A stretch of 64,000 nt of DNA from Aristolochia californica (taxonomy: Eukaryota > Streptophyta > Magnoliopsida > Piperales > Aristolochiaceae): the NCBI GenBank assembly GCA_029961685.1, contig JARWKL010000013.1, positions 25,822,922-25,886,921 of the forward strand. Reading direction: 5' to 3'. The position numbers and the translations under genes are program-made. Below the pieces are notes generated by a model. The model ran no database searches, was not told where the DNA came from, and saw nothing but the letters and a program-made list of their open reading frames with translations. The first letter of the stretch is position 1; each line of letters opens with the position of its first letter. This document shows positions 46,808 through 57,861 of this stretch, piece by piece.

Positions 46808-49800
46808 ATGGCTACTACCTCGTCAGCACCGACTTTTTCCACCGGCTTCGAAGTTCCTTGGGTGGAGAAATACAGACCAACCAAAGTAGCCGATGTTGTT
46901 GGCAACACAGATGCCGTTTCCCGGCTTCAAGTCATCGCCAAGGACGGAAACATGCCTAATCTTATCTTGGCAGTTAGTAAATCCAATTATTTCACGTCCC
47001 TGGTTCCCCTGTGTTGTTTTTGTGAGTTTCTTCATGCAGTTTTAGGTTTCTTTGCCCTCATTTGGTGCATATTGTGCGTGTACAATTTATTCTATCAAAT
47101 TTTTTGAGTTTGATAAGTTTTTCAGCAAACTGCATACTTCGTTTACTCAACAAAGCGGACAAACAGCATCTTGGGTTGATAGTTACTCGATTATTTGAAA
47201 AATTGGGTGCGAAAGCCCTAAATTTTATCTGCGAATGATCAGTCTCTTGTTTTTGGCACCCAATGAGTTATTCTCTTAAGATTCCGTGGATGATAAACAT
47301 TTTCCCTTATGAACTACTCTCACAGCATATTTAGTGTTAAAATATGGGTCTCTACCAACAGATTACTTATCTTATATCTTTCCTGTATTCGAAGCAACTG
47401 TCATATCACTTTGCTATCTTCTTATGCATTTGCTAATTGTCAGGGTCCTCCAGGAACCGGGAAGACAACCAGCATTTTGGCTCTTGCCAACGAGCTGCTT
47501 GGTCCAAATTGTAAGGAGGCAGTTTTAGAGCTCAATGCATCAGATGAGAGGTAAGACACTTTTAAGCAAACTTAATCGGTTTACTTGCCTTCCAATGCTA
47601 GTTCTCCCCCAAAAAAGCCTTGTTGCACTTGTTAGAAGTTTTCTACCGTGTATCTGACCGGTATTTTTTTTTTTTTTTTTTTTTTTTTGCCACTCTTTTT
47701 TTAGGGGAATCGATGTTGTAAGAAACAAGATTAAGATGTTTGCCCAGAAGAAGGTGACACTTCCACCAGGAAAACACAAGATGATAATTTTGGATGAAGC
47801 AGATAGGTGAGTTGTTTACAATATAAGCAATTCAAATTCTTAGTACTGAGTAACTTCATAGATGTGTTGATATGCACTGTAAGTGAGAACAAATAAAAGA
47901 GGCTGTAGATTTGGTTACCATGTATATCTGATGGCATGGAATATTGACACAACACAGTGGTTTAGATTCAAGGAATAACAAAGTTGAGTGTTTCCTCTAG
48001 AGTATGAGTAACCTAGATTTTAGCAGCTACTAAGAAAATACAATCTAAGGTGAAGTTTAATGGGTAAAACTTGAAAGACAAAAAGTAGGGTTTCTGTAAC
48101 TATTAATTATTAAGAAAAATAGCAAATAGAGAAAAAGCTAAAGATAAGTTATCTGAACGAGGACAACAACCAGAACTTTATTCACTAGCAAAAAAGTAAT
48201 TTCTGTGTTACATATGAAAGCCTTTTATAAATTTAAAAATGAACAAAATCTGAAACGCATATGCTGTCCATTCTAGGACGTAGACACTAATTAGGACATA
48301 CTAAATCTAGTTCTACTTGCTAGAAAAGAAACTCCTAACAGGAAACACCTTTTAATCTATAGAGTTGCAAACTTTAGACTTTCTTCATTTATAAACAAAG
48401 ACCAAAACTAAAACCAGTAAGTACTAATTGAGAAGACTTTCTAATGAGAGCTTTTAACCAAAACAACAAGTTGCCATTTAAGTGGTGTTTCCTATAAAAT
48501 CAACAAGTTGTTGTGTAAGGATTATGGACACTACCGTTCTCCACAGAATGTGGGACTTTAGTTGTATACCAACATTTTGTCCAATAAAACTTCTAATTTC
48601 AGCAAGTTTGAAATATGAAAGTGCAACTGAGAGAGACTTTCTATTCTTGGAACTTGAGCTTGAAATAGGAAATTTAGGCCTCTTTTAATCAAATCTTATT
48701 TTTTTCTTCTTCTATAAACATGAATGACTTTGGAGTGATCTCTTGTCCTTGTATATTTATCAGCTACATTTGCCACATTATGATGTACTATATCATTCTC
48801 CCCTTTCAGAAAAGACCTCGTCCTTGAGTTCTTACTCTCTTTTTTATTTGTTGATATGTGATTATGTGACTTGTTTGCAAAGTAGTATCAGGTACCAACT
48901 CAATTACATATTGCTTATCTTGTATAAGGGGAGAACTAGGTGGTAGATCTGAGGGAAACACATCTTGGAACTCATCAAGAATTCCTTGGATAAGTTTGGA
49001 AATAGCTGAAATCTCCTTTGGTAGAGAGTGAAGCTTAATATAGCTAAGGGTAAAAACTACTTTGCTGGTCATCAATTCTTGCTCAAAATCTATTAAGGAA
49101 AGGAATGCCATGGATTTGGATTTTTTTTGAAAAGATGTATATAACAAAGAGAATTACAAAGAAACAAGGAGCAAATCCCTAACAACAAGAGATTGAAAGG
49201 TTGCTCCCGACTTGGCGAGCACATCTGTTATCGAGTTAGCAGATCTCGGAATGTGAGACCAAATACAAGAAAATTGAGAAGCAATTTCAAGAATTTCCCG
49301 AAGAGAATCCCAATGGCGCCACGGGGGGGGGCATATTCGCTCCAACCAATTCTTATAGGTGATTCCTTTTTCTTAAAAATCTTCCACCATCATCTTATCA
49401 TCAAGAGAGTGCTAATCAACTGGAAAAGAAACTCCCTGTTAAATCCATCATGCTCTGAGGTTTTGTCCAAAGGCATTCTGGTGACAGCTAATTCGATCTC
49501 CTCCATTGAGAAAGAAAGATTTTTCAAGGTTCCCTCATTGAAGTTCAGATAGGTACTTAATTGGCAAAAAGTTAAAGTGTGGGTCTATAGTAGCAAATCT
49601 CAATATCTCATCAATAATAGCCGCCCTATAGAAATAACACTGCCACTAATTTTAAGTGGGTTGATTTTGTTAGTTTGGCGACAAGCAGATGTGATGGATT
49701 GGAGAAAATGGGTATTCCTATCTCCTTCTTTAAGTCATCGGTAATGAGCCCGTGGCTCCATTGAATTCTATCATGGTTTATTAAATTCTGCAAAGTGGTG

Positions 49801-52800
49801 GAAGCAACAATGCAATCAGAAATTTAGAGACCGATAAGGGTCTACAATCCTCAAGGAGGTTGAGGGATTCCACTTGCAGGCACAATGCTCCTTTGAGCAA
49901 AGAGAGAGCATGATTGGACTTGGACAATTGCTTCAACTTATTCTTAATTTAACTTCATTGCCACAATTCCACCATTTGGCCTCAATTTGGAAATGCTTCT
50001 GCCAATCCTCCATTACATGGCAGTAGGCTTGACACTGCAACCCGTAGTTCTCTAACTGAATGGTCTCCTTCCCCACACATTGGTTTTTGTGTCTAAAAGA
50101 ATAGATCAATGGTCAAAAACTAAATTCCAACAACTAGGACAAAGACATCTGAGTACACCTGAAGGCAGTTGGTAGTTCCCAAAGACCTATTAAACCTTGG
50201 TAGGCTATTGCTCTCAGTAAAGTTTGTTGAAGAGAAGATATGGAAGACTTTTACAGGAGTCTCACAGAAGGAGGTTTCACAGAAGAGTCTCAGTGTAAGG
50301 TGTTTTAGTTATGTTAGTCTTCTATTTATGTTTAGTTATTTAATTATGTTAGGACTTTTCTTTATGTGTTACAGTTTGGGTGAAATTGAGACAAAGGTAA
50401 TTTAATTGTAATTAGGCTCTACTACTTTCCTTTATTATAAATAGGGGTTCATGTACTCAGATTACATTAAGTCAATGAAGTTTCTCTTTTCCATAAATTC
50501 AACATGGCATCAGAGCAGGTTTTGTGAGTTGACTCAGTCAACCACAAAGATAATGTGATCCTTTTTTTATCTATTATCTCTAGTAGTTTAGGTTTGTATC
50601 TATCTTTTTTTTCTCTTTTCAGCCTCTATACCCGTTGTTTGCTTTGCATTTGACCTCAATATTGAGCTTTTCATATTGCATATTATATATTGACAGAAAG
50701 ATATTCGAGTCTACTTTCTAACGCAAAATGAATTTTAGCAATTGGATGTTTCTACAAATAGAAATCGATATTTGAAGCAACAAATGTCATATTGCAAGAG
50801 TGGTTCGAGCAGCAGTAGAAAATTTCAACTTTCGAGCCGGCTTATACTATCAAGAATGAGACTTTATAGGGAGAATTATATATTCAAAGAAAGATTTGTA
50901 AGTCTATTTTCTTATTTTTTCAACCAATCCTCAATCTAAGTTTTCTAGATGGAGATCGATCTTGTAAGAGTCAATGGTCGCTGGCCAAAGAAAGAGTACT
51001 TACTTCGGCCAGATTATAGATTCCAAAATCTATCAGATTCTTTTTCTCAAAAGAAGTATTTTTTATGAACAAAAATTATACCTGGATGAAAGGTATTGAT
51101 ATCTAGTTTCAGAAGGAGAAAATTTAATTTCAATCTGATCTATATATAAGGAGATATTCTCATTGGAGTCAGCAAGGGTCTTGATACAAAAATAAAGAGA
51201 ATCAATAGATTATAAAAGATTCAAGAATGAATATTTTTATGTCAAAATTGATATCTAATTAAAGATATTTGAGTCTAGTTTTTTTATCAACAAACCGTTT
51301 GTGATTCTGAGCTATAGTTTTGGAGATATTGATATCAGAAGTATTAAAGCTTCCTTATACAAGGATAGACTCACAACGGATTATTTCATGTGTCCTTATT
51401 AAGGACTTTTATTATTTGGTTTGTGTTATTTGGGCATTGGCCCATATCCGCTGTTGCTATTGTGTCTCTTTGACTGAGACATTATTATGGAAGGATTCCT
51501 AGGTTCTTACTATTGTCACCATTGATTATTTTGATGAAGATTTGAATAAAGAACATTGTGGCCCCATCATCTTATCTTCCTTTGATTCCTATTATCATGT
51601 TATTGTTATTTGGCAAACTTACTGTTAAGCACCTAGCCAATACTACCCAAAAGACCGGCCTGTTAGGAGCGGAAGACATAGGTACTTAACCCAGGACCAT
51701 AACATCACACCCCGCCCGCCCAAGCCGACGACCACGGCGGCATTAACACAGCAACGCGACCGGGTCAGGGGTCACGCCAGGGGCTTGCGGTCCACCTGCG
51801 CACGCGGCCGCTGGGACTCGAAGTCAGGACGTAGCGCCTGCTCTGATACCAAATGTTAAGCACCTAGCCAATACTACCCAAAAGACCGGCCTGTTAGGAG
51901 CGGAAGACATAGGTACTTAACCCAGGACCATAACACTTACTCCTACCATCCTTTATTTGACTCTCACTTACCCCTTTGGCCAAACCCTTTTGAAACATTG
52001 CTTTGGTTGGTCCCGTTTATCTATATGGGTGTTTTAAGTCCATAAAGACTTTTTGTTGGTACCTGTGGGTCTTTTATTGCCGTCTTGTGAATGACAGGCA
52101 TTATCCACTTTAGTGATTATTATCACTATATTTGTTTGAAATCCTTTGAGTTTGGATTTGACTTACGTTTATCACCCATTTCTACCTTTGAGAGTCAGTG
52201 CCCGGTGTTGGGACACTATGATGGAGAAGCTTATTACTACATCAACGTTATTTGGTTCAAGATGAGATCACTGTGATTACCTCCCACCTTGAGGAGTATT
52301 GAAAAGAAGATATGGAAGGCTCTTACAAGACTCTCACAGAGCCAAAATTAATATGATGGAGTTTTACATGAGTCTCACAAAGGGAGGTTTCATAGAAGAG
52401 TCTTAGTTTAAAGGTGTTTATGTTATGTTAGTCTTCTATTTATGTTGAGTTATTTAATTATGCTAAGACTTATCTTTAAGTGTTAGAGTTTGGGTGTAAT
52501 TGGGACAATGGTAATTTAATTGTAATTGACCTCTACTACTTTCCTTTATAATAAATAAGGATTTATGTATTCAGATTACATTAAATCAATGAAGTTTTTT
52601 TTTTCCATAAATTCAACAAAGTTTTTGCTGGGATCTCCTCCAGCCCATAGGCCCCAATACAATCACAATAACCCTCATGGATGAAGATATTTGATTGGCC
52701 GAGAGGGGGTGGGGGTGGCGGTGGCAACTTCTTAATAGTAAAGCAGATGCCATCGAAATCACCAGCTGACACCAAGGCTAGGTCCATTCTAAGATAAAAT

Positions 52801-55785
52801 CAGATAGCTCCTAAAGATCTGCTCTCTACCAATATTTGGTAGGACCATAAACTCCTTCCAAACCCCAAAAGACACCGACTTCTCTATCCTTGAATTTGAT
52901 GAGAGAGAGTAACTACTCATTTGAGTATATTTTTTTTTTTTTTTTGAGAAGAGTTGTAAATGTATTCAAAAGAGAAAAATACAAACTAAAAAACTAAAAA
53001 GACATTTCCTCCACAACAAGATGTTGGAGGTTAACGCCTTTTTTAGCTTGAACATCGGCTAAATGATTAGCAGATCTTGGAACATGTTTCCAAGTACATA
53101 ATAAATCAGAAGTTAAATTACAAATTTCATCATAAATCTTCCAATGACGCCAAGGAGGTTTTGAAGGCTTGGAGCACCAGTTTATAATAACTTGAGAATC
53201 CCCTTCAATCAAGAGAGCACCATCCTTTTTTTGTTTGAAGAGCTTCAGCCCGTTGAGCAAGCAATGTAATTCCGCACAAGTAGAGTCTGATATTCCAATT
53301 GGACCCGCATAAGTGAAGAGAAGATTCGCTTGATCATCCTGAATCACTCCACCAAATCCGGCTGGGCCCGGACAACCGAAGGCACTTCCATCAAAATTTA
53401 ATTTAAAGTGTCCAGGAGGAGGTCTAGTCCATTCTATACTCATTTGAGTATATTGCAACTATAAGATTGCCTTGTCCCAAAACAAGCAGGCCCCCAACAG
53501 TGCGAGCAACATCTATAGCTACCCAACTAAGTTGTGTAATATGGCAAAGGTTCTTAATCAACGGTTTTGACATGGAAGGAGCCTTAGTTTCTTGTAAGAT
53601 GAGCACCTGTGCACTTTCCTTTTCTCTATAACTTTACTTTCGGCCCTTTTCTTCAAACATTCCAATCATTTCTTACCCTTCTTTTTAAGTGTAACTCCTT
53701 GAGATGTCTCTATCGTCTTCGATTTTTCTTGTTGTCTTTTGGTGAACTCCATTTCCCTCCATGTCACTTCAAACTTATCCTTCTGGCTCTCAATTGTATG
53801 AAAAAGTAATTTAGGCTTTTGTTAAATTTCCGGAAAAGAGAAAAACTTCATTGACTTGTTGTAATTTGAGTATATGGGCCCTTATTTATAATAGAGGAAA
53901 ATAATAGAGTCCAATTACAATTAAAGTACCCGTGTCCCAATTACACCCAAAGTCTAACACTTAAAGATAAATCTTAGCATAATTAAATAACTCAACATAA
54001 ATAGAAGACTAACATAACTCAAATACCTTTAAATTGAGACTCTTCTATGAGACCTCCTTCTGTGAGACTCTTGTAAGACTCCACTATATTAATTTTAGTT
54101 TTGTGAGACTTCTTACTATGAGAGTTATATAAGAGCCTTCCATATCTTCTCTTCAACAACTTCTTCTCCTTTCAACTTTAGTTTTGTTGGGCTGTTGTTT
54201 GTCTAGATTCTTCACACCCGAATCAGCTTTTTCAAATTCTAGAGACGCAAAATTGTTTGCTTCAGTTTCACCCATAGCTTCATTAAAAAATGCAAGTTGT
54301 TGATATTGTCTGAAAGGAGGACCATTTGCATCATCTTGTGGGGAGGCAGAGTTTTGGGTTGACAAACTGCCATAGTGAGACATGATTTGCAGGAAAAATA
54401 GACATTGCCTATATACAACAGCTAAGTAACCTGACAAGCATAGACTGCTGAGAAGGCATCCATTAGAGGAGTTGAACCCTTTCAGATCATCAGCCTAGAT
54501 GTGGCTGAAGTAAAACAGAAGAGGAAGACATGAGGATTCCCCATTACACGGCAATGGGAAGTTCTCTTGACCAACCAGGGAAAAAAAACTTTCAGAGAAG
54601 ATCCGCTTGCGAATAGCTGAACCTCAAAACAACTTCTAAGAGCGTCCAAATTCTCATCTTCCTCAGAGGAACAATCAGCATAGTCACTGAATAAAACCTC
54701 CCATTGAAAACTGACTTGCATTGAAGTGAACCTCAAAACAACTTCTAAGAGCGTCCAAATTCTCATCTTACTCGAGGAACAATCAGCATAGTCACTGAAT
54801 AAAACCTCCCATTGAAAACTGACTTGCATTGAAGTGCTCCTCTTTCAGCTGCACAAAAAGAAGGATGCATTTCATTCTGCTGTGGAAACAGAAAACTCTA
54901 CCATACATGTTCAGCTCTGCTGTGATACTATATGTGCTTGGAGGTTAGAGTTTGAGAAGAACAAGAAGAATGAAACATATAAGGGTCTAGGAGTTATCAT
55001 GAGGAAGGAGAGGAAGACTCTGGAGAAGAAGATGGGTTTTCGTAAGGTTGAGAGAGAGTAAGTGAGAAAACGTGTGTATATCTCCCCTCGATCCCATCTT
55101 CTTTTTTTATAATAGAAGGAGAAACGAGTGTAGAACGTGAAGTTTTCCTCACGTTCGGAGATTCAGGCCAAACCTATACTAATCAAACTAGACAACTTTA
55201 CTGAAAAAAAGGATATTAAGAAGTCGAAGAGAGTAAGGACAGCTTGGATTTCCGTGTGAGATGTATGCTGTGCTGCATGCATGGATTCCAGCGTAAGCTG
55301 CATGTGAGCCTTTCAACAGTTTTCTTGATGAGACAAAATACCTGCTTATTTATCTACTGGAGAAAAGGCTAATTTTGCAACAGATTTCCTCTTGATTTAA
55401 GAGAGTCAGTGGCTAGCTTTGTATTATGACTGAGAAGTTCTATCCAAATCAGTTCCCACAAACTACTGTAAATTGTTGTCATTCTAAGCTTCCTCCCTCA
55501 CTCTCCATATTTCTCTCAGTTTGTCTTACTCAAGTGAGCTGTTTATGCTGTTGATTTGCAATCCTTTCAAATTTGATAATATTTTTCAGCATGACATCTG
55601 GGGCACAACAAGCTTTGAGACGTACAATGGAGATATACTCAAATTCTACACGATTTGCTCTTGCCTGCAATACCTCTTCTAAAATTATTGAGCCCATTCA
55701 GAGTCGATGTGCACTTGTCCGTTTTTCAAGATTATCAGATCAAGAGATTCTTGGTCGCCTTATGGTGGTTGTGGAAGCAGAGAAG
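46808..55785 (+). CDS. RFC2: Replication factor C small subunit, RFC2 type (first four coding exons)
   Basis: Exons 46808-46972, 47444-47550, 47705-47806 and 55590-55785 join at GT-AG sites into 190 codons with no stop. They match the N-terminal 57% of a plant RFC2 protein of about 333 aa. RFC is the five-subunit AAA+ ATPase that loads PCNA onto primed DNA in the nucleus. Visible motifs: '[18 protein letters not shown]' (RFC box II), Walker A 'GPPGTGKTT' (56-64), box IV 'LNASDERG', Walker B 'ILDEAD' (119-124), '[18 protein letters not shown]', sensor-1 'ACNTS', and the arginine-finger motif 'SRC' (163-165). All ATPase residues are present. The ATG at 46808 fits the family; an upstream in-frame ATG at 46781 adds nine residues. 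The remaining exons (collar domain) are not found to 64000, so the next intron exceeds 8.2 kb or the gene is broken there. Confidence 0.93.
48806..49118 (-). mobile_element. Ty3/gypsy fragment (protease-RT linker)
   Basis: The minus strand encodes the stretch that joins protease to reverse transcriptase in gypsy elements: '[19 protein letters not shown]' (near 48940-49000), then a Tyr-Ile-Glu-Leu-Val-Pro-type block. The frame is open for over 100 codons but is cut off on both sides. It lies in RFC2 intron 3 and is antisense to the gene. A similar fragment lies at 57540-57800. Confidence 0.75.
50226..52618 (+). mobile_element. Non-autonomous copia-type LTR element with target duplication
   Basis: The 5' LTR 50226-50504 starts TGTTGAAGAG and ends TTCAACA. 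It is followed at once by TGGCATCAGAGC, an initiator-tRNA-Met primer site with one change. The 3' LTR is about 52297-52618 and follows a GAGGAG purine stretch. It is longer because it retains about 45 bp missing from the 5' copy. The five bases AAGTT precede (50221-50225) and follow (52619-52623) the element exactly. The 1.8-kb interior has no gag or pol frame and carries a SMART-like insertion at 51623-51935. The LTRs differ at scattered sites, so the element is of moderate age. It sits inside the old LINE. Confidence 0.9.
51623..51935 (-). mobile_element. SMART/TRIM-like mini LTR element with identical 82-bp LTRs
   Basis: Two LTRs of 82 bp (51623-51704 and 51854-51935), running from TGTTAAGCAC to CCATAACA, appear identical base for base and flank a 149-bp interior. 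CTTAC precedes (51618-51622) and follows (51936-51940) the element, a perfect target duplication. On the minus strand the right-hand LTR is followed by TT and then TGGTATCAGAGC, a perfect initiator-tRNA-Met primer-binding site. GGGCGGGGTGTGATG precedes the left LTR as a polypurine-like tract. The interior is strikingly GC-rich compared with its surroundings and codes for nothing. It resembles the SMART class of very small plant LTR elements. Confidence 0.93.
52915..53454 (-). mobile_element. Young 5'-truncated LINE with 17-bp target duplication
   Basis: ACTCATTTGAGTATATT spans the right junction at 53438-53454, and its first 16 bases occur at the left junction (52915-52930), running into a T-run that is the A-tail on the minus strand. 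The minus strand 53437-52994 is an open RNase H domain: '[20 protein letters not shown]', '[12 protein letters not shown]', '[11 protein letters not shown]', ending 'LVVEEMSF'. It is about 90% identical at protein level, by eye, to the LINE at 37751-38242, including the last eight residues. It interrupts the endonuclease part of the older LINE. Confidence 0.93.
53820..54158 (-). mobile_element. Solo LTR related to the 50226-52618 element
   Basis: From TGTTAAATTT to CTTCAACA. The reverse complement matches the LTRs of the element at 50226-52618 along its whole length (shared GAAGAGAAGATATGGAAG and TTAGTCTTCTATTTATG). No second copy or interior lies next to it, so this is a solo LTR left by recombination. 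The five bases on the two sides (GCTTT, ACTTC) do not match. Confidence 0.75.
54153..54835 (-). other. Unrecognised minus-strand frames with a 109-bp tandem duplication
   Basis: A 109-bp unit is repeated head-to-tail at 54619-54727 and 54728-54835 with few differences. On the minus strand it lies in a 115-codon frame (54829-54482) whose repeated part contains '[15 protein letters not shown]'. A second frame (54437-54153, 94 codons) is polar and Asn/Gln-rich. The acidic, non-repetitive composition is more like host protein than like transposon, but I do not recognise the family, and no splice sites tie the frames together convincingly. It could be a captured or duplicated exon of a host gene inside RFC2 intron 3. 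Confidence 0.35.
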
Positions 55786-56268
55786 GTACAATTGTTTCAC
55801 TTTTTTTAATTTATTTTTTTATTGGTGGCATATTATCGTACCATGTAGATTGCCCTGTTGAGATAAATCTCGTCTCACTTTTTCTAACTTGTCTCTTGAA
55901 TCAACTTTAGCCTCTTGAATCAACTTTAGCAAGTCTACTCTGCTTTTTGATGGTTATAGTAGCGGAGATGAACTCATTTTAAAGAATTTACATCCACATA
56001 ATATTATTCTGTACCACCTAATTAACCACCAAAAATAAGTTGAACCATCAAATTGATCAGCTTTCTCAAATCTAGAAACTCATCAAACGGTCACATATTA
56101 CTGTGGAATTGTTATTATTACTACCATCATATAGGATTTCTTATTTATCTTGACTTCTGAAGGCATCTGGTTAAATCAATTTACATTGTATGATGATATT
56201 CATTACTATTGCTAACTCCACATTTTATAGGTAATCCAAACTACTGAACTAATTCTTGCTCTACTTAG

Positions 56269-56323
56269 TCTCTCTCTCTCTCTCTCTCTCCTACTTAGTC
56301 TCTCTCTCTCTTTCTCTCTCTCT
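56269..56323. repeat. CT microsatellite
   Basis: Two CT arrays, 56269-56290 and 56299-56323, are separated by CTACTTAGT, a string that also precedes the first array. The pattern suggests duplication of a flank-plus-array unit. It lies after RFC2 exon 4 and has no visible coding role. Confidence 0.8.
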
Positions 56324-56829
56324 GCTTTTTAAAATTTTTCTTAATCTTCTTGGTCTACTGACTTTCTGTTGTGGATCCTTTGTTGAAAGGCCTTTTAAGT
56401 AATTTCTCAACCTTTTTCTGCAAGATGAAAGTGATATCACCAGATAATCTTTAGATTCAAAGCTGAAATTTTGCAAGAATACTAGGTGTGGTTCTCATTT
56501 GTTTCTCTTAAACCAATGCAAGTACAAGAATGGAATAAAGTAAAGGCATAATAAAAATGGTAATAACCCAAATCAAATGTTTAAACTATTTCTCTTCTAA
56601 GGAGATGTAAGCAAATTTGAAAGCAATCCCTTGCCCAAGTTCTGTAAATGGGATGAACTAAGATGGTTTCTTTAGGAGGTATAAGTGATTGTGAGGGAGA
56701 TTTTCAATTAATTTTCTTTTCGATTGGATTTTGCATGGTCTTGAAACGAGGGATCTCAAATGTTAGTGCAGGAGAAAATGATGTGAAGAAAAAATGTTTT
56801 GATTGCAGATCAATCCTTGAGGGTGTGAA

Positions 56830-57810
56830 ACTCATGTAGAAGGACCTTACCTCTTGCACATGGGAAGGTGTTCGTGGCTTAAGGATTGCCTGAATTTTGG
56901 TGGATCTGTTTTGGTACCTTCCTCAGAAACTTTGTCCCCCAAAAATATGAGACTTGATGGAGCTAGACTGAACTCCTTAAGATTGGGAGATAGTCATGCT
57001 TTCTTAGGGACTCCAAAACTTCTTGGAGATGCTGCAGTGTGCAACTCAGGACTATAAATCAAAATATTGTCACAATAAACTACCATAAATTTGCCATATG
57101 AAAGGCCTCAACTCTTATTTTTTGATACATTACTCTCATGAAAGTGATAGGGTTATTATTGAATGTGTAAGGCATCACAAGCTACTCATAAAGTCTCTCT
57201 CTCCTGTCTTGAAAGCGGTTCATCTCCAAGCTGAATTTTTATTTGATGATAGTCTCTTCTAAGATCAATCTTAGAGAATATTGTTTCCCCACTTAGTTGT
57301 CTAACATGTCGTGAAGTTTTGGAATTTGAAATCTTCACGTGATGATGATTTTGTTATTGGCAATACCGCCAATGCACATTCATCAAGTTTTGTCTTTCTT
57401 TAAGCACCAATTGGTTGGGACTGCACAAGGATTGCTACGTTTTTGTACTAATCTCTATTGTACCAACTCTTCAACTTGTCATTTCAACTCTTCTTATTCT
57501 TTTGGTACATACAATAATGTGGCTTGTGTGGCAAACTAGAATCAAGTACTAGCTCATGAATTCCATGTTCTACATTTCCCATGGGGAGCAAACCAGGTGG
57601 TAGATCCGAGGGTAACACATCTTAGAATTCATCCACAACTCCTTGGACATGTTCAAGAGTAGCTGGAATTTTATTTGCTATAGAGCAATGCTCAGTGAAG
57701 ATGAGAATGAAAATTATGTTGGTTTTCAGTTCTTGATCATAAGTTGCCAAAGAAAGGCATGCTTTGGATTCGGACTTGGCATGAAATCTAGTGTCTTTTG
57801 TCAACTAAAG
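56830..57810 (-). mobile_element. Ty3/gypsy reverse-transcriptase relic
   Basis: The minus strand shows the gypsy RT order with shifts and stops. The linker is 'CLSLATYDQELK' and a 'PSDLPPG' block (57800-57540). Near 57290-57200 comes 'IFSKIDLRRDYHQIKIQ', then 'YE-LVMPYTFNNNPITFMRV' around 57190-57110. The catalytic region follows as 'FMVVYCDNILIYS' (57090-57040), where the usual YxDD reads Tyr-Cys-Asp-Asn, a damaged active site. Then comes 'SLIFLGDKVSEEGTK' (56950-56900). No LTRs were assigned. It is antisense to RFC2. Confidence 0.85.
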
Positions 57811-57861
57811 AGAGCTATTGGCATCAACAAAGAAATGTATGTTTTTTCTCTCCATTATATA

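Larger units (their letters stand above)
49119..53610 (-). mobile_element. Old LINE split by an LTR element and by a younger LINE
   Basis: Read on the minus strand from the right, 53606-53455 encodes the start of an L1-type endonuclease ('LQETKAPSM', then 'GGLLVLGQG'). 52914-52624 continues it, with '[14 protein letters not shown]', the usual 'GGDFN' region. Left of the LTR insert, 50220-49560 encodes the connector before reverse transcriptase ('IQWSHGLIT'). 49552-49400 encodes '[20 protein letters not shown]'. A deletion follows, and 49345-49154 encodes the RNase H end ('HIPRSANSI'). A T-run at 49120 is the A-tail. Most of the reverse transcriptase is missing. Insertions at 50226-52618 and 52931-53437 interrupt it. 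Confidence 0.75.
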
